Assembly: GCA_024752435.1 (NCBI GenBank)
Contig: CP103033.1
Coordinates: 1,116,001 to 1,180,000, forward strand
Length of the DNA: 64,000 bases
Reading direction: 5' to 3'
DNA from: Allantophomopsis cytisporea
Taxonomy: Eukaryota > Ascomycota > Leotiomycetes > Phacidiales > Phacidiaceae
In this document: positions 12,004-23,135 of the stretch, piece after piece
Layout of the letters: each line of letters begins with the position of its first letter
Numbering within the stretch: position 1 is the first letter of the stretch
Translations under genes and position numbers: made by a program
The notes under the pieces: model-generated
Told to the model about the DNA's origin: nothing
The model's input: only the letters and a program-made list of their open reading frames with translations
Database searches by the model: none

Positions 12004-14466
12004 CTAGAAAGGAGTACTCAGAACATTTGAGATGTTGTCGAACTCCCAATTTACGCTGAATATATCAGGGTTCAAGAGTGCAGGTTCTGGCACTGCGTTT
12101 TGAGTCATGTGACAGCCATCTTCAAAAGTAGCCCAACCTGCAACAAAATTCAACAGCGTATCAAGAGGATAGCTGGCGGCTGCAGATTCTTCTGATGCAC
12201 CATCCTGCACATCTGAAACGCAGCCCATGTCGCCTCCTGTTAAACATGATACCTGATCTAAGCCGGCAGACGCAGAACCATGGAGTTGTGATTCCGTTCT
12301 GAAAGGCATTTTATCAAGTTCATCGAGCAACTTCTGAATAGAAAAGATATTGCTTGCGATAATTCCTTCAGTAGGTAGTATACTTTTGAGGCATTTCAAT
12401 CCGACCTTCACGGCAGATAAGTTTCTATGCTTTGCAGAGTTATTACGCAAGACATCGTATATCAATAAAAAGCAAGCGCTTTCAATGTAAAAAGCGAAGA
12501 ATTTTAGACCCTGTGATGTGATTAGCTGTGGCGTACAATGATCTCATCCTGGTTTTATGGATATACCCTTGCCGCAGCCTTTTGTTGCATGGCTATTGAT
12601 ATGAAGCGGATCTGCTCGAATGCTGCATCCACCGCATAGATACATGCTTCCGACAGCCATGGGAAGGTCTCGCTCAACGATCTACCACTTTGATGGAAGT
12701 TACTGAGATTCTCTGTATTGAAAGTTGATTTTTGCTGATCAACATCAGCGATCATGAAGGGTCGAAAAATGAGAGCTAATGTATGATAGTACACTTTGAA
12801 GGTTCATTAGTTGCTTCGATGTTTGGCAAGTGGTGGTGACACTTACAATTGTGTAAGAAAACATGTTTGATGTCTATCTCAGCAGGTACAGACAAGTCAG
12901 TCAAAGAAATTCCTAAACTTTCTTGTATATCTAATGTATACTCTTGTAGTCCTCGATGTATCTTTTGAGCTTTGCGGAACATGTCTTGCAATGGGGATTG
13001 TCGACATGTATATATAGACCCGGCAGCTTCCGACATCAGCTTAGTCAATTTTACAAGCGCTAAAATAAACGGCTGGTTTCTTGGGTATGGATTGCTGATA
13101 TCAACCCTCGAAATAGAACTGGGTCTCCCCAAGGCAAGGCAAACCAACCTGTATAAAGATTAGATAGAGTTTGGAATTCTAAAGTCTGAGTCTTGTCAAT
13201 AGAAGCAAATACACCTACGATTCGTAAAAGTAAAGGCACCATATCGTAGTACTGCTCTCCTGCTGTTGTATATGATTTTTTCCATCTGCCCTATACTTTG
13301 GTGCTTCTCTGTGTAGACCTGCTGCAAATGCTTTTCGTACAGCTATGCCGAGATACAGATAAGCTGAATTTGGACGACCAAGGATAGATTCATAATGAGC
13401 GTAAAATCAAATTAGCTGAGACCTGTAGAATTGAGTCGGGGGTTACTTATCAGAAGTAGAGAAAGCTGGACAGCTTGTAAGTTTACGACATGGGATGTAC
13501 TGGTAATGTTTTTTGCCCTTTCAACAAGTGTTTCTGCCCACGCCATGTTCTTTGTCATGGTTGCACCAATCGCCAAAACAGCCATCAGAATTGCAGTCTC
13601 ATCTGTAGTAATGTTCCCTGCTTGTGGCTTTTCATACAACAGCCTGACCAAGGATCGTAGCTCGTTTGATGGCTGAAAAGGATGGAGATGGTAGATAGTA
13701 TTCAGGTAATCTTCCAGGAAGATGTCTGCAAGCTGAGCAGAAAGCAGGATCAATGGTGATGTGCCTGTGAATCCACTTGGCTGGTAAGTGGCTTCGGGCG
13801 TCCCGAAGAACAGGGAGCGCTGGCCATATAAGTCAAGTCTTGCTTCACCTTCCTCGACTTCACTACGCAGCTTCGACGGATGCGCAGTCCCGTGGAGACT
13901 GTGATGGATTTGCTGCAAAAATGAGAAGTTCGATGAAGCGCCATAGTAAAGCTGAAGGATACAGGATGCAGATGCGACATGGGTTGCGGATATACTGCGG
14001 TTGATATTTGCAGTGTCTGGTTGGTCAGCTTGAGTTTGCGGTATGCCAAACTGCTCACTTGAGATATGTTCTTGGACTATGCGGGACCTTTCAGAGCTTG
14101 CTTGGGGCTTTCTTGTGGGTAATGGTTGCTGATGACTTGAGATTTCTGAAGCCTCATTAGAACTTCCTTGGCTTCCGATCGAAGATGATGGCTGTCTTTG
14201 TTGCGGAACGAATGCTGCCTGTTTGGTTGGTTTTCTGATTCGGGGTTTGAACCTATAATTACACACAGCAGATGTCTTTTCGCAGTTGCTGCATGTCGAA
14301 GCACCATCACATTTGATCTTGCGTCTACGGCACTCTTGACAAGCCTTAGAAATGCGCTGATGTACGTGCTTTCCTTAGATTCAAAGTAAGCAAGTGCATT
14401 TTATTGATCGTGTCAAGGTAGATACGAACCGTTGACGTGTGTAGCTAAAATATTCGGAGTATCCAT
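12004..14466 (-). CDS. Zn2Cys6 transcription factor with fungal_trans domain
   Basis: DNA-binding regulator, nuclear. Proposed exons: 14430-14466, 13451-14373, 13219-13400, 12847-13148, 12567-12793 and 12004-12510; 2178 nt, 725 aa. The first exon (start MDTPNILATHVNG) is my reconstruction and the weakest part; it brings the ATG in frame before KHVHQRISKACQECRRRKIK. The zinc cluster has the CX2CX6CX5CX2CX6C spacing. The middle domain carries GRPNSAYLYLGIAVRKAFAAGLHRE, the hallmark of the fungal-specific regulator domain, then LVCLALGRPSSISR and YYHTLALIFRPF. Four introns are GT-AG. The one at 13401-13450 starts ATAAGT and ends AC; using it gives SLLL/AHYESILG in perfect frame, whereas GT-AG choices give stops (see findings). 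The gene is divergent from the DHA1 antiporter at 15452, a usual arrangement for a pathway-specific regulator and its target. Targets are inferred only. Confidence 0.82.
13401..13450 (-). other. Probable AT-AC intron
   Basis: On the minus strand this 50-bp segment begins ATAAGTAACC and ends TTGATTTTAC. A branch-like GCTAATTTG lies about 10-15 nt before the end. Removing it joins CTA CTT CTG to GCT CAT TAT GAA, giving SLLL/AHYESILGRPNSAYL, which matches the usual sequence of the regulator domain. ATAAGT...AC is the pattern of known U2-type AT-AC introns; the U12 donor ATATCCTT is absent. Confidence 0.7.
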
Positions 14467-15451
14467 AGAATATTCTATTTCTGATCACAGAGGTGAAGGT
14501 TAATGAAGTAGAGAATATATCGAAAGGAAAGATCACGCCGTATCGAGCCTGTGAGCAATTCTCTAGTATCCACGTTTGTAAGTGAAGTTGCAAGCTATCT
14601 TTGTTCAAGGTGTTTGCCTCCTTGCTACTGATAAGGTGATATAAAGATACAAACGGGCTCTCCATTGAAACAAGTCAAGAGGCCGATTGGCATCTAAGCA
14701 TATAACACTGATGGTTAGTCGCAATTGCGTAGCTGTCAAAATACCGAAAGAAATGACCACTAAGCTTCTACTCGTTAAGAGACGCCAGAGACGTGTATAA
14801 GTTTAATTCTTGCTTGATCGGGCCTTATGGATCTAAGGAGTCTCATAGAAACCTTCTCGGATCCCCGGGTACATGATTGTCTCACGTGACCCGTATAATC
14901 TCACGACCCTATCACAATCTCTTCCTCGTTGTGTTGTGGTTAACGACACACCCGGATATATGGATATAGAAGTTGAGTACGATGATAGAGAGTAACTCAT
15001 TCCTGCGTTATGGAGAGACTACTGGTCCTAAACTTATATGAGTCTCCAATTTAATGCGTACGGAGAATGTGGGGCCATGTGGGACGCTAGACTTCCTCAA
15101 CACTATTCATAAATTTCTAGGCGTACTTAAGCGTAAACTTCGCCACCAAGTATTCCTCATAGCTTCCGCTGTGGATATATTGAGGATATACGGATGTATC
15201 AGATCCTAAACAAAATAAAAAGAAAGATCGCTACTAAGGTTACGGGCGTTGCGGTAACTGATTCCGTTCTTCTTGGAAATGGTCAGAGCTCATCTGAATA
15301 TGGTCATGACATAATTTAGTAGTTATGTTCTCTAATATTTTGAGAAAAGATGAATAGGTACAGTTCTGCATTCTCTCTTCCATTTCTTATGATACCATCA
15401 TAAAAGCAAAGATTACACTGAAGTTTTTCCTGGAGCATCTACAAAGTCCAT
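14467..15451. promoter_or_regulatory. Divergent promoter, regulator and DHA1 antiporter
   Basis: About 1 kb shared upstream region of two divergently transcribed genes. It contains CGGATATA at about 14953-14960, followed by a second ggatata at 14962-14968. A ggatata/cggat/gtatc group lies at 15173-15200. CGG-rich words also occur near 14855-14870 (ctcggatccccggg). CGG-containing motifs are the usual Zn2Cys6 targets. No coding exon is supported here apart from the proposed first exon of the regulator just outside. Confidence 0.45.
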
Positions 15452-17304
15452 ATGGAGACCTTACGAGACTCAGCCTTTGGAAAGATTGTAAGGCTGATAA
15501 GCAGACATCGGCTTTTTCAATACCCTGAGGAAAATGACTCGGAGAACTACAAGCTGTACATAAAGACTAATAAACAGAGAAAGAATGGAGCGGATGGACC
15601 CGACGACGATTCAGATATCGGTGGCTATGCCATGGATACTCTAACCTCTCAAGCAAGTCGCTACGAGAACGAACGTCGAGGCAGAGATCCTGAAGCTATT
15701 GGGAATCTAAATGAGAACGAGGATGGCCTTCTCTTGGTTAGCTGGAGTGACGATAACGACGTTGAGGTAAGTAGTGATGAAATCTGGCTCTTCTTTATGC
15801 TGAACTTCCATTGCAGAATCCACAGAACTGGAGCACGAAGAAGAAGATTCTCGTCAGCTGCGAAATCTGGATTTTAACCTTCTCGATTTATATTGGCTCT
15901 GCAATTTATTCGCCAGGTATTCCTGGTGTCGCACAGGAGTTTGGGGTCAGTAAGGTCGCCGCTACGCTTGGTCTTACTCTGTATGTGCTTGGTTATGGTA
16001 TTGGTTAGTCCCTCGAACGGCATCCTCATTAAAAATGACACATTCTCACTGCAACCTAGGTCCGATGTTCTGGTCTCCACTGTCAGAACTTCCGATAGTT
16101 GGTCGTGCTCCGATTTACATGATTACTCTTTTCCTCTATGTGGGTTTACAATTTGCCGTGGTATATGCAAAAAACTTTGGCATGCTTCTGGCTTTTCGAT
16201 TCATAACTGGTGTCATTGGATCACCGGCTCTTGCAACAGGTGCTGCATCAATGGGGGATATCTGGGACGCCCAGGTCCGAGACTATATGATTGCCATTTG
16301 GGGAGCCTTTGCGATCTCAGCACCAGTCCTGGGCCCACTTGTAGGGGGATTTGCGTACTCAGCTGAGGGCTGGAGATGGACTATGTGGCAGTCGCTGTGG
16401 TTAACAGCATTTACACTTATTATTCTCTTCTTTGCTTTACCGGAGACCTTTTCACCAAATATTCTGTGCCGACGAGCACGTCGAATCCGGCGCATTACAG
16501 GAAACCCATTATACCGATCAGAATCCGAGATCGATAGTGCCAAAATCAAGAAAATGGTATGAATAGCTCCAGATACGATATTTCATCTTCAGTCTGTTAA
16601 CAATGAAACAGGATCTTATGTATGAGGCCCTTGTTCGTCCGTTCGTCCTTTGCTTCACTGAACCGGTTGTGTTAATTATGAATCTATATATGTCGTTGAT
16701 CTATGGTATTCTATACATTTGGTTCGAAGCATTTCCCATCGTCTTCGAAGAGACCCATGGCTTTAACCCTGGAGAGAGTGGCCTTGCTTTCCTCGGAATC
16801 CTTATCGGTACATTGGGAATTGCGCTACCTCTGTACTTCTGGTGGAAGTACAAGTACCAGTCAAAACACTTCGGCGATGACAACAGCATTGCACCAGAAA
16901 AGCAGCTTCCTCCCGCCTGCTTAGGCTGTATCGCTCTGCCAATATCGCTATTCTGGTTTGGATGGTCGGGGAATTACGAAAGTGTTCACTGGATAGTACC
17001 GATTATTGCATCGATGCTCTTCGCCTTGGGGGGCTGTCTGATTTTCAACAGCATTTTTTGCTACCAGGCTCATGCTTACCCGAAGTATGCAGCTTCTGTT
17101 CTTGCTGGTAACGATTTCATGCGGTCATCTTTTGGTGCAGGATTTCCACTATTTGCTACGGCTATGTTTCATAATCTCGGAGTTGGCTGGGCGTGCACAT
17201 TGTTGGGCTGCTTGACTTTACTATTTGTGCCATATCCCTTTGTCCTCATGTTTAAAGGTAGGCAGCTGAGGATGGCTAGCAAGTATGCAAGACATGATTT
17301 CTGA
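15452..17304 (+). CDS. MFS multidrug transporter, DHA1 (FLR1-like)
   Basis: Plasma-membrane drug:H+ antiporter of 563 aa. Exons 15452-15766, 15817-16003, 16060-16556 and 16612-17304 (1692 nt), all GT-AG introns of 50-56 bp. The acidic, charged cytosolic N-terminus (about 105 aa) ends in NPQNWSTKKK, the entry motif of the FLR1/Mfs1 multidrug group. About 12 membrane segments follow, with VLGYGIGPMFWSPLSE, GRAPIYM, FRFITGVIGSPALATGAAS (motif C region), and APVLGPLVGGFAYSAEGWRW. The second half begins after the central loop YRSESEIDSAK. Reading frame and splice sites are intact. It is divergent from the Zn2Cys6 gene at 12004-14466, suggesting direct control. Substrates are not predictable from sequence. 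Confidence 0.93.
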
Positions 17305-18440
17305 GTCGAGATGGGACAGGTAATGATTGATAACGTCGACTCATGAAATTGAAGGAGTCTGATAGTCTACAATCTTGGATACTTACGACAATAATATTTA
17401 GTAGCAATTAGAATATTCGGTCGTTTCAACTGTTATTCCGCTTATAAGCTAAGGAATGCCAGCTATAGTTTCACATCGAAAGCTTAACGAAAGTTCAAGT
17501 GTTAGAAGCTTTCCAAAAAAAAAAGTACTACTTTAGCTAGGATTCCTCAATTGGTATAAATACATCTTAGTATTAACTTTGTCGTTGTACTGCATCTAGT
17601 AAGTCATATAAACAATGTGCTCTCCGTGGCTAATACCCTACTTTATAAGGATGCAGCCCTTACTTCATAGCCCTCCACTGATTGACATCGATCTTCTCTT
17701 GATGATGTAGTTATTTTTCTTATAGCTCCTAGCTCTCATTTATCGACTGTTGGAACAATTGATAGAAACCTTTGTTAATCTACAGATAATAGAACTTTAT
17801 AGATGTATTAGCCAAATCTTCCCGTCGTCGTATGTAATGTGTTTAATGCTGATCTATCTACTGATATTACGGTCCCTGACACGCCCCAACCTAAAGTTGC
17901 GAGCGAAAGTGATGAGGCTTTAACAATACCAAATTCGCATTTCAGATGGTCAAAATCTACAATTGCCGTACAATAGAGCTGTGCGACAATCGTAGACTAC
18001 AAAGTCTTGTATCGGTCTGATGTAATTGACAGGTCAAGACATGTTTTAGCGGCATCACTTTTGTGATCTTTATATGGCAGTGATCAACTCTCGCTGCCAA
18101 GCGTTTTCCTACTTACTTTAGTTTCACTGTTCAGAAGTTGAAAAATCTGGGGCCTATGACCTCAGTTAGTTTTCCCCAGTCTAATATGTCCCCCAAGCTG
18201 CTTCAAGCTTTTTGATATATGGGCCATACGTCGAATGCCAATCTACGACTGAAGTCAACAAACTCGACGATATTTGGGTCAAGTTAAGTGCTGCGATAGT
18301 TGCCCCAATATTGGTATTGCTGTCGCGACATTTTTCGAAATATCGAGAAATGAATAAATTTCACTCTAAGGGCAGAAGTGAGTCGATATTTATGCTGACG
18401 ATTTTATCCTTCAACACACATTTTCTCGTTTAACTTCCTC
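17305..18440. other. Intergenic, AT-rich, possible pseudogene 5' part
   Basis: No intact gene. Some in-frame stretches (around 17880-17960 and 18212-18433) could be the eroded 5' part of the peptidase pseudogene that follows, but I could not match them to the family. Confidence 0.3.
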
Positions 18441-19350
18441 TCGCCTTCGTGGTCCATGGGAAACCTGAAGTTTCCTGACCCGATTCCTGATCACCGAGGT
18501 GGAACTACATTGCCTGGGCTGAACAAGACTATGTGATCGTAGCACCGAACCCAACCGGAATTCTGAGGTTTGGAAAAGATCTCAGACAGAGTATATCATT
18601 GTCCCTTTCAGAAAAAATTATATGATTGCGGTGCGCTTGCCACTCTCTAGCCGTCTCGGATGGATGGGGAGGAGATTATTACGTGAATCTTGTTAAATGC
18701 TTCGAGTACATTGAAAACAGCATGGATTCTATCAATACCGATCGTGAGATCATGTCTGGGTCTTCATTTAGTGGCTACATGGCGAAGTGGATTCAGAGTA
18801 AGTCTCTTGGGCGAGAAATCAAGTGCATTGTTTCTCATGCTAGTATCTTTCGTATGTCCTTCACTGAAATCTCATCTCATCCCATTACATTTTCAGTTGC
18901 GTTCTTATTTACTGACTGGCCACAGATACTCAAATGATGCTAGCCAATGATACAGTCTTTGATGACCCCTTATTCGGCGGCTACCCCTTCCAGGAGAGAA
19001 TTTCGAAGGTCTGGAAAAATGGAATCCGGCGTGACCAGAGTTCTTGAAGGAACTGAGGACACCTATGTTGATTAGTCACGGCGCAAAGAACTTTCGATGC
19101 GACTTCGGTGGTGATTTTGACTGGGTTCCAGGCTTTACAAGCTAAGGCAGTTGAGAGTCAATTTTGTATTTTCCGGATGAGGTAAGCTCTATTCATTTGA
19201 TTTTACTGGGGATTGATATGGTCGATATGAATGTGGCTGACTTGAACAGGGTCATTTGGTCTTGAAACTTGAGATTCCCTTGCTTGGTATAAGACTGTTT
19301 TCGACTGGATTAACAAGTTTTCAGGCAACACGAAAGAGAGGGAGGAGGAG
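18441..19350 (+). pseudogene. Dipeptidyl peptidase 5-like (S9) pseudogene, C-terminal half
   Basis: Eroded catalytic domain of a secreted S9 prolyl-oligopeptidase-family enzyme. In order: PLAFVVHGKPEVS, two in-frame TGA codons where the family has Trp, SPRWNYIAWAEQDYVIVAPN, GWGGDYYVNLVKCFEYIENS, and the nucleophile region SGSSFSGYMAKWIQ (family: GASYGGYM). Then come TPMLISHGAKNFRC, LQALQAKAVESQF, and, after a still recognisable intron (about 19182-19250), GHLVLKLEIPLLGIRLFSTGL, which in the shifted frame reads like the conserved tail KPENSLxWYKTVFDWINKFSG. Several stops and at least two frameshifts exclude an active enzyme. The N-terminal beta-propeller half was not recovered. The family assignment rests on remembered motifs. 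Confidence 0.72.
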
Positions 19351-19659
19351 GAGGAGGATGGCCTAGCGATATTCGCTCCTGGGGTTTTTATCTGATAAAA
19401 AATAATGGGAGCTACTATACACTTCCCCACATATGAATCATTCATACGGCTTGAACCAACGAACTTTGATTGTGCGCGTTTGAACGATCGCGCAGAGCTC
19501 TCTTCATTGTGTAGTTTCAAAGGATTTAGCCACAGGTCATACCTCGTCACTTGATAATCAGATTGAACTCCAAAGCGTAATATCAAGCTGTTGTTGCGCA
19601 ACAAAGGCATCGATTCATCTCATTAATTAATACATAGAGCATGCAATCAAATTACTAAA

Positions 19660-20524
19660 CTACCAACCCAGAATTTTCATCTCACCCCCCTCGAATTGCC
19701 AGAATCTACCCGCCTCATACTTCTCTTCGTCCAATCCTTCTAAAAGCCTAACAACAACCTCCGCACCCTCGACAGGCGTCTTGCCACCTTTCATAAACCC
19801 ATTAAACCCAGTAGACACAAATCCAGGACAAACAAGATAATACTTAACCTTCTCTTCCTCACTCCTCTGTAGTTCTTCATTCATCATTCCAATCGTCGCA
19901 GCGTTCAATGCCGTCTTGGACACATAATATGCCGTCGCCGCCGGGCCACCTGTTTTTTGTTGTCTTCCCCACTGCCGACTGATTGAGCCTGCGGCCGACG
20001 ACACATTAATGACCACCGGAGCCTTTGAGGAGCGTAGGAGTGGTAAAAATGCGTTCGTGACGGCGATTACCGCCGTAACGTTCATAGCGAATGTATCTGT
20101 ATAGATCTCTCTAAGCGGTTTGTCTTTCTCGAAGAAGAAATTCTGCGCTGCGTTATTGATGAGGACTATATGCATCAACCGGATATCAATCAGTATGTGT
20201 ATCCAATCACATATGTCTCTATTGAATGTATCTCCGGAATTAGGACTCCTTACCATCGAGCCTGCCATATTTCTCACGGACTTGTGATACTGCAGATTCA
20301 ATGCTGGTATCATCTATCACATCCAGCTGCAACACATCAATCTTGCTCGTGGTTCCTGTTGCTCCATGAGACTCCACAGCCTCAATGCCTTTGGAGGGCG
20401 TGCGGCATGCTAGGATGAAGGTAGCGGGCTCCACTCGCGAAGCCGCAACTTCTATGATACCTAGGCCAACGCCTCTATTGGCGCCGGTGATGAGGATAAC
20501 CTTCTCATCTGCTGTGATCGTCAT
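19660..20524 (-). CDS. Short-chain dehydrogenase/reductase
   Basis: NAD(P)-dependent oxidoreductase of the classical SDR family, carbonyl-reductase-like, probably cytosolic. Exons 20254-20524 and 19660-20165 around an 88-bp GT-AG intron; 777 nt, 258 aa. Dinucleotide-binding motif TGANRGVG is at about residues 14-21, ACRTP at the end of beta-2, LDVIDDTS (Asp for the adenine ring), and NNAA at about 95. Catalytic residues are visible as INVSSAAGS (Ser) and YYVSK (Tyr, Lys). The PGFVSTGFNG substrate-loop motif follows. Frame and splice sites are intact, making it the only apparently functional gene among three pseudogenes (18.4-24.1 kb). It may be a survivor of a lost metabolic cluster; substrate unknown. 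Confidence 0.92.
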
Positions 20525-21544
20525 GATGTCGCAGGTTTTCTTTTAGATATTAATGGAATGGTGATCTTGCAAATCAAGTGCTGGGAAATATAGAATTGAT
20601 TCGCACACAAAAGGAAGCCTTGAAGGTTTGAGATATACTTAAACTTTTTGAAGTGGCCAAGAAGTCCTTTATATACTTGAGTTTCTTTACAAAGAATGAG
20701 GTTTTTCTACATGGAGTTTGTCGGGACATGATTTTGCGCCTATTCGGAGTTTCGGGTTTAGAGGCGTTGTCGGTATCATGAATACACCGATGGCACGGCT
20801 CAAGCCATGGAAATAGACATCCAGTGATAATAAAATAGTTGATATCATTCCGTAGTTTTTTCGAATGACATAGCACTTGCATAGATAAGGTTCGGGATCT
20901 AGAATGGATTGACTTCAATGGTTGTATAGTTTTAGTAACTCGATATTTTTGAGTAGTACTTGAAATACATGCACATCAATGAGTAAGGTTGGAGACGAGT
21001 AGAATCACTGCGACGCTCACATTCGAAGCAAGCAGTTCCCAACCAGGAAATGCGAACAGCGCACCCATCAGGTATGTAATATAGAGCCCGTAGTGCATCT
21101 CAGAGAGTTCCTATCTCTATGTGATAGTCAATCAATCTACGAGTTGAACACTCGTTTCCAATTGTGCACTGAATTTCTTCTGTTGCTGCAATAATTATAA
21201 AGCTACAGATGACTGCATAATTTCGAGTAACTGTGAGTATCTTAGCAGTTATACAGCTTGTACAATCTCCGTGTACTGAGCAACTTTAGACATGTGTAAT
21301 CAATCGGTGGTCTCAAGCATAGTTTGTCCAATTATGGCGGAGTATCTTTCTGTAAAATCATACCGATGCATACGAAAAATACATGATGCTTTGAGTATAT
21401 CAACCACTACGCGCTAACACTCTTACTACAAAGAGTATCCATACCAAGAGCTTTTGTGATCTTATACTGCACAGGCAATAGCAGCAATAATAACCTGCAT
21501 AACCGAGGCTACTTTGAAATGCAAAACTTACGTTACTTACGACG
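20525..21544. other. Intergenic, nothing recognised
   Basis: Upstream of the dehydrogenase and downstream of the MFS pseudogene. AT-rich, no coding signal or RNA gene seen. Confidence 0.45.
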
Positions 21545-23135
21545 CTATGCCGCATATTGCAATAAATGGTCACCCTCTTCTGAGGATTCCATATCGAATG
21601 GGGTCCACTGTCTTATTGTATGACCCCAAAGCATAAGGACCGTAATGAAGACGAAGCTAAAGGCGGAAAGAATGCCATCATGCCATAAAACCACCCAATT
21701 CCAACATGAGCAACCCACTGAGTGGAATAAAAATTGATACTGATACCCAGATACAAGCGCATAGAGTTCACAGGAATGACAGCCTCGGAAGTGTGCGTAC
21801 GAAAACATTCACAAATATAGTTGACGGTGATTGGAATAGAGACCAGACAGCCGATTGTCACCAGGACCTGACCAATGGCGAACACGATCCAGTGGAGATG
21901 ATACTAGAGTGCAGCTCCCACGAGTCCAAGGCCAATGGGCTGAAGGATCAGGGAGGTTGGAATAAGTGCGTACAACCGGTATTCTGGTTTCCAGTTGCCG
22001 TTATTTCGGGCCACGAGCCAGAGAGGAATGCGGTCAGAAAATAATTGACCGTAGGCAAGACCTATAAGGAAGACGATCCAGTGGACAAATGTGAAGGCTG
22101 CATTTTGGGTTATGTTGAAACCATAGCCACCAAGTCTCACAGGCTTCTGGAGCCAGATTGGAGACAAGGCATTCAACGCGATATAGAAACCAAAGCTGAT
22201 GGTGTCGAACCCTGCGACCAGAAGGATAACCGGAGCAATAGCGAGCTTGATTGGCGTGATAGCACTTGAAATTGTCTCCGATACACCAACTGTACCTGGT
22301 GTCTTCTGTCCGAAGAAGAAGGTTTGGATACGACCTTGAATCCAAGTCTCTGCTAGTAGTGGGTTCTGAGCACCATCGCTACGATCGTAGGTCGTGTTCT
22401 CTAAAAATCCGAGGATCAAGACCAAATTAAATGTAACCAGTGCAACAGACCACCAATATTCAACAGGCCAGTAACGATATGCAGCGATGAATCCGGAAAA
22501 TGTCCGGCCGGCTGAAGCACCTATGTTTAGGACCGAAAGGAAAACAGTGAAAGCTCTGCCACGTCGGTGCAAGAAGAAGAGATCGGTGAGATATTGTGGC
22601 CCAAGTACACTAGGTACCATCCCAAAAAAGCCTGAGAAGTATCTTGAAATCAACTATGGCACGTACTGGTGACTACCAGTCATCTTTGGTGCCCATATCT
22701 GTGTTGCTAGGCATCCTAAGAGGGCCCAAAATATAGCACTCGAAGATCCAACCCTTTTAGAGAGAGGAAGCCAGACAAATCTTCCGCTAGCTAGACCAGC
22801 TGAAGCTGCGGAGTTCTGGAACCATTCTTAGCTATTCATTTTGACAAAACATCCGTTCTAGACTTACAAAATAAGCGATTTGAGTGACTGTTTTATGGTA
22901 TAACCTGGCTTGCTGATTCAAATTCAATTGTTCACAGAAGGGTGCCGAGTATCCAACGAATACCGCTATACACAGTGTAGCCGTAATTATTGATTTTCTC
23001 CTCCAGCTCCAATTCTATGAGGAATCCCCTTTGTCAGCCTGGAATCGAAAAGTAAGCAAAGTTACGTACCAGGGGATCATTCGGGTCAACAGAAGATTGT
23101 GGGACACGCACAACAACAGCCTTAACTGTCTTCAT
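21545..23135 (-). pseudogene. MFS transporter pseudogene (HOL1-like)
   Basis: Nearly complete MFS gene with three lesions. It starts at 23135 (MKTVKAVVVRVPQSSVDPND). Two well-formed GT-AG introns near 23016-23070 and 22803-22868 join PNDPLNWSWRRKS and TQIAYFNSAASAGLA. The body includes RYFSGFFGMVPSVLGP, LFFLHRRGRAFT, ASAGRTFSGFIAAYRYWPVEYWWS and FGFYIALNALSPIWLQKP. Lesion 1: TAG at 22654-22656 just before LISRYFSGFFG. Lesion 2: TAG at 21904-21906 between GLGLVGAAL and YHLHWIVFAIGQ, where relatives have Gln. Lesion 3: a one-base loss in a T run near 21666-21669 shifts GMMAFF out of frame with SAFSFVFITVLM. The tail then runs to SSEEGDHLLQYAA. Both stops fit CAG-to-TAG changes. The rest is well conserved, so inactivation looks recent; sequencing error could explain at most some of it. 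Confidence 0.85.

Noticed and set aside
14381..14665. 94-codon minus-strand frame as first exon of the Zn2Cys6 gene
   Set aside because: It does not splice in frame to the zinc cluster and has no regulator-like sequence; the 37-nt exon at 14430-14466 fits better.
18441..19350. Functional S9 peptidase
   Set aside because: Several stops and frameshifts in conserved blocks; the N-terminal half is missing.
21904..22656. Treating the two TAG codons of the MFS relic as introns or readthrough
   Set aside because: No donor/acceptor pair brackets either stop without deleting conserved residues, and a separate one-base loss exists near 21666.
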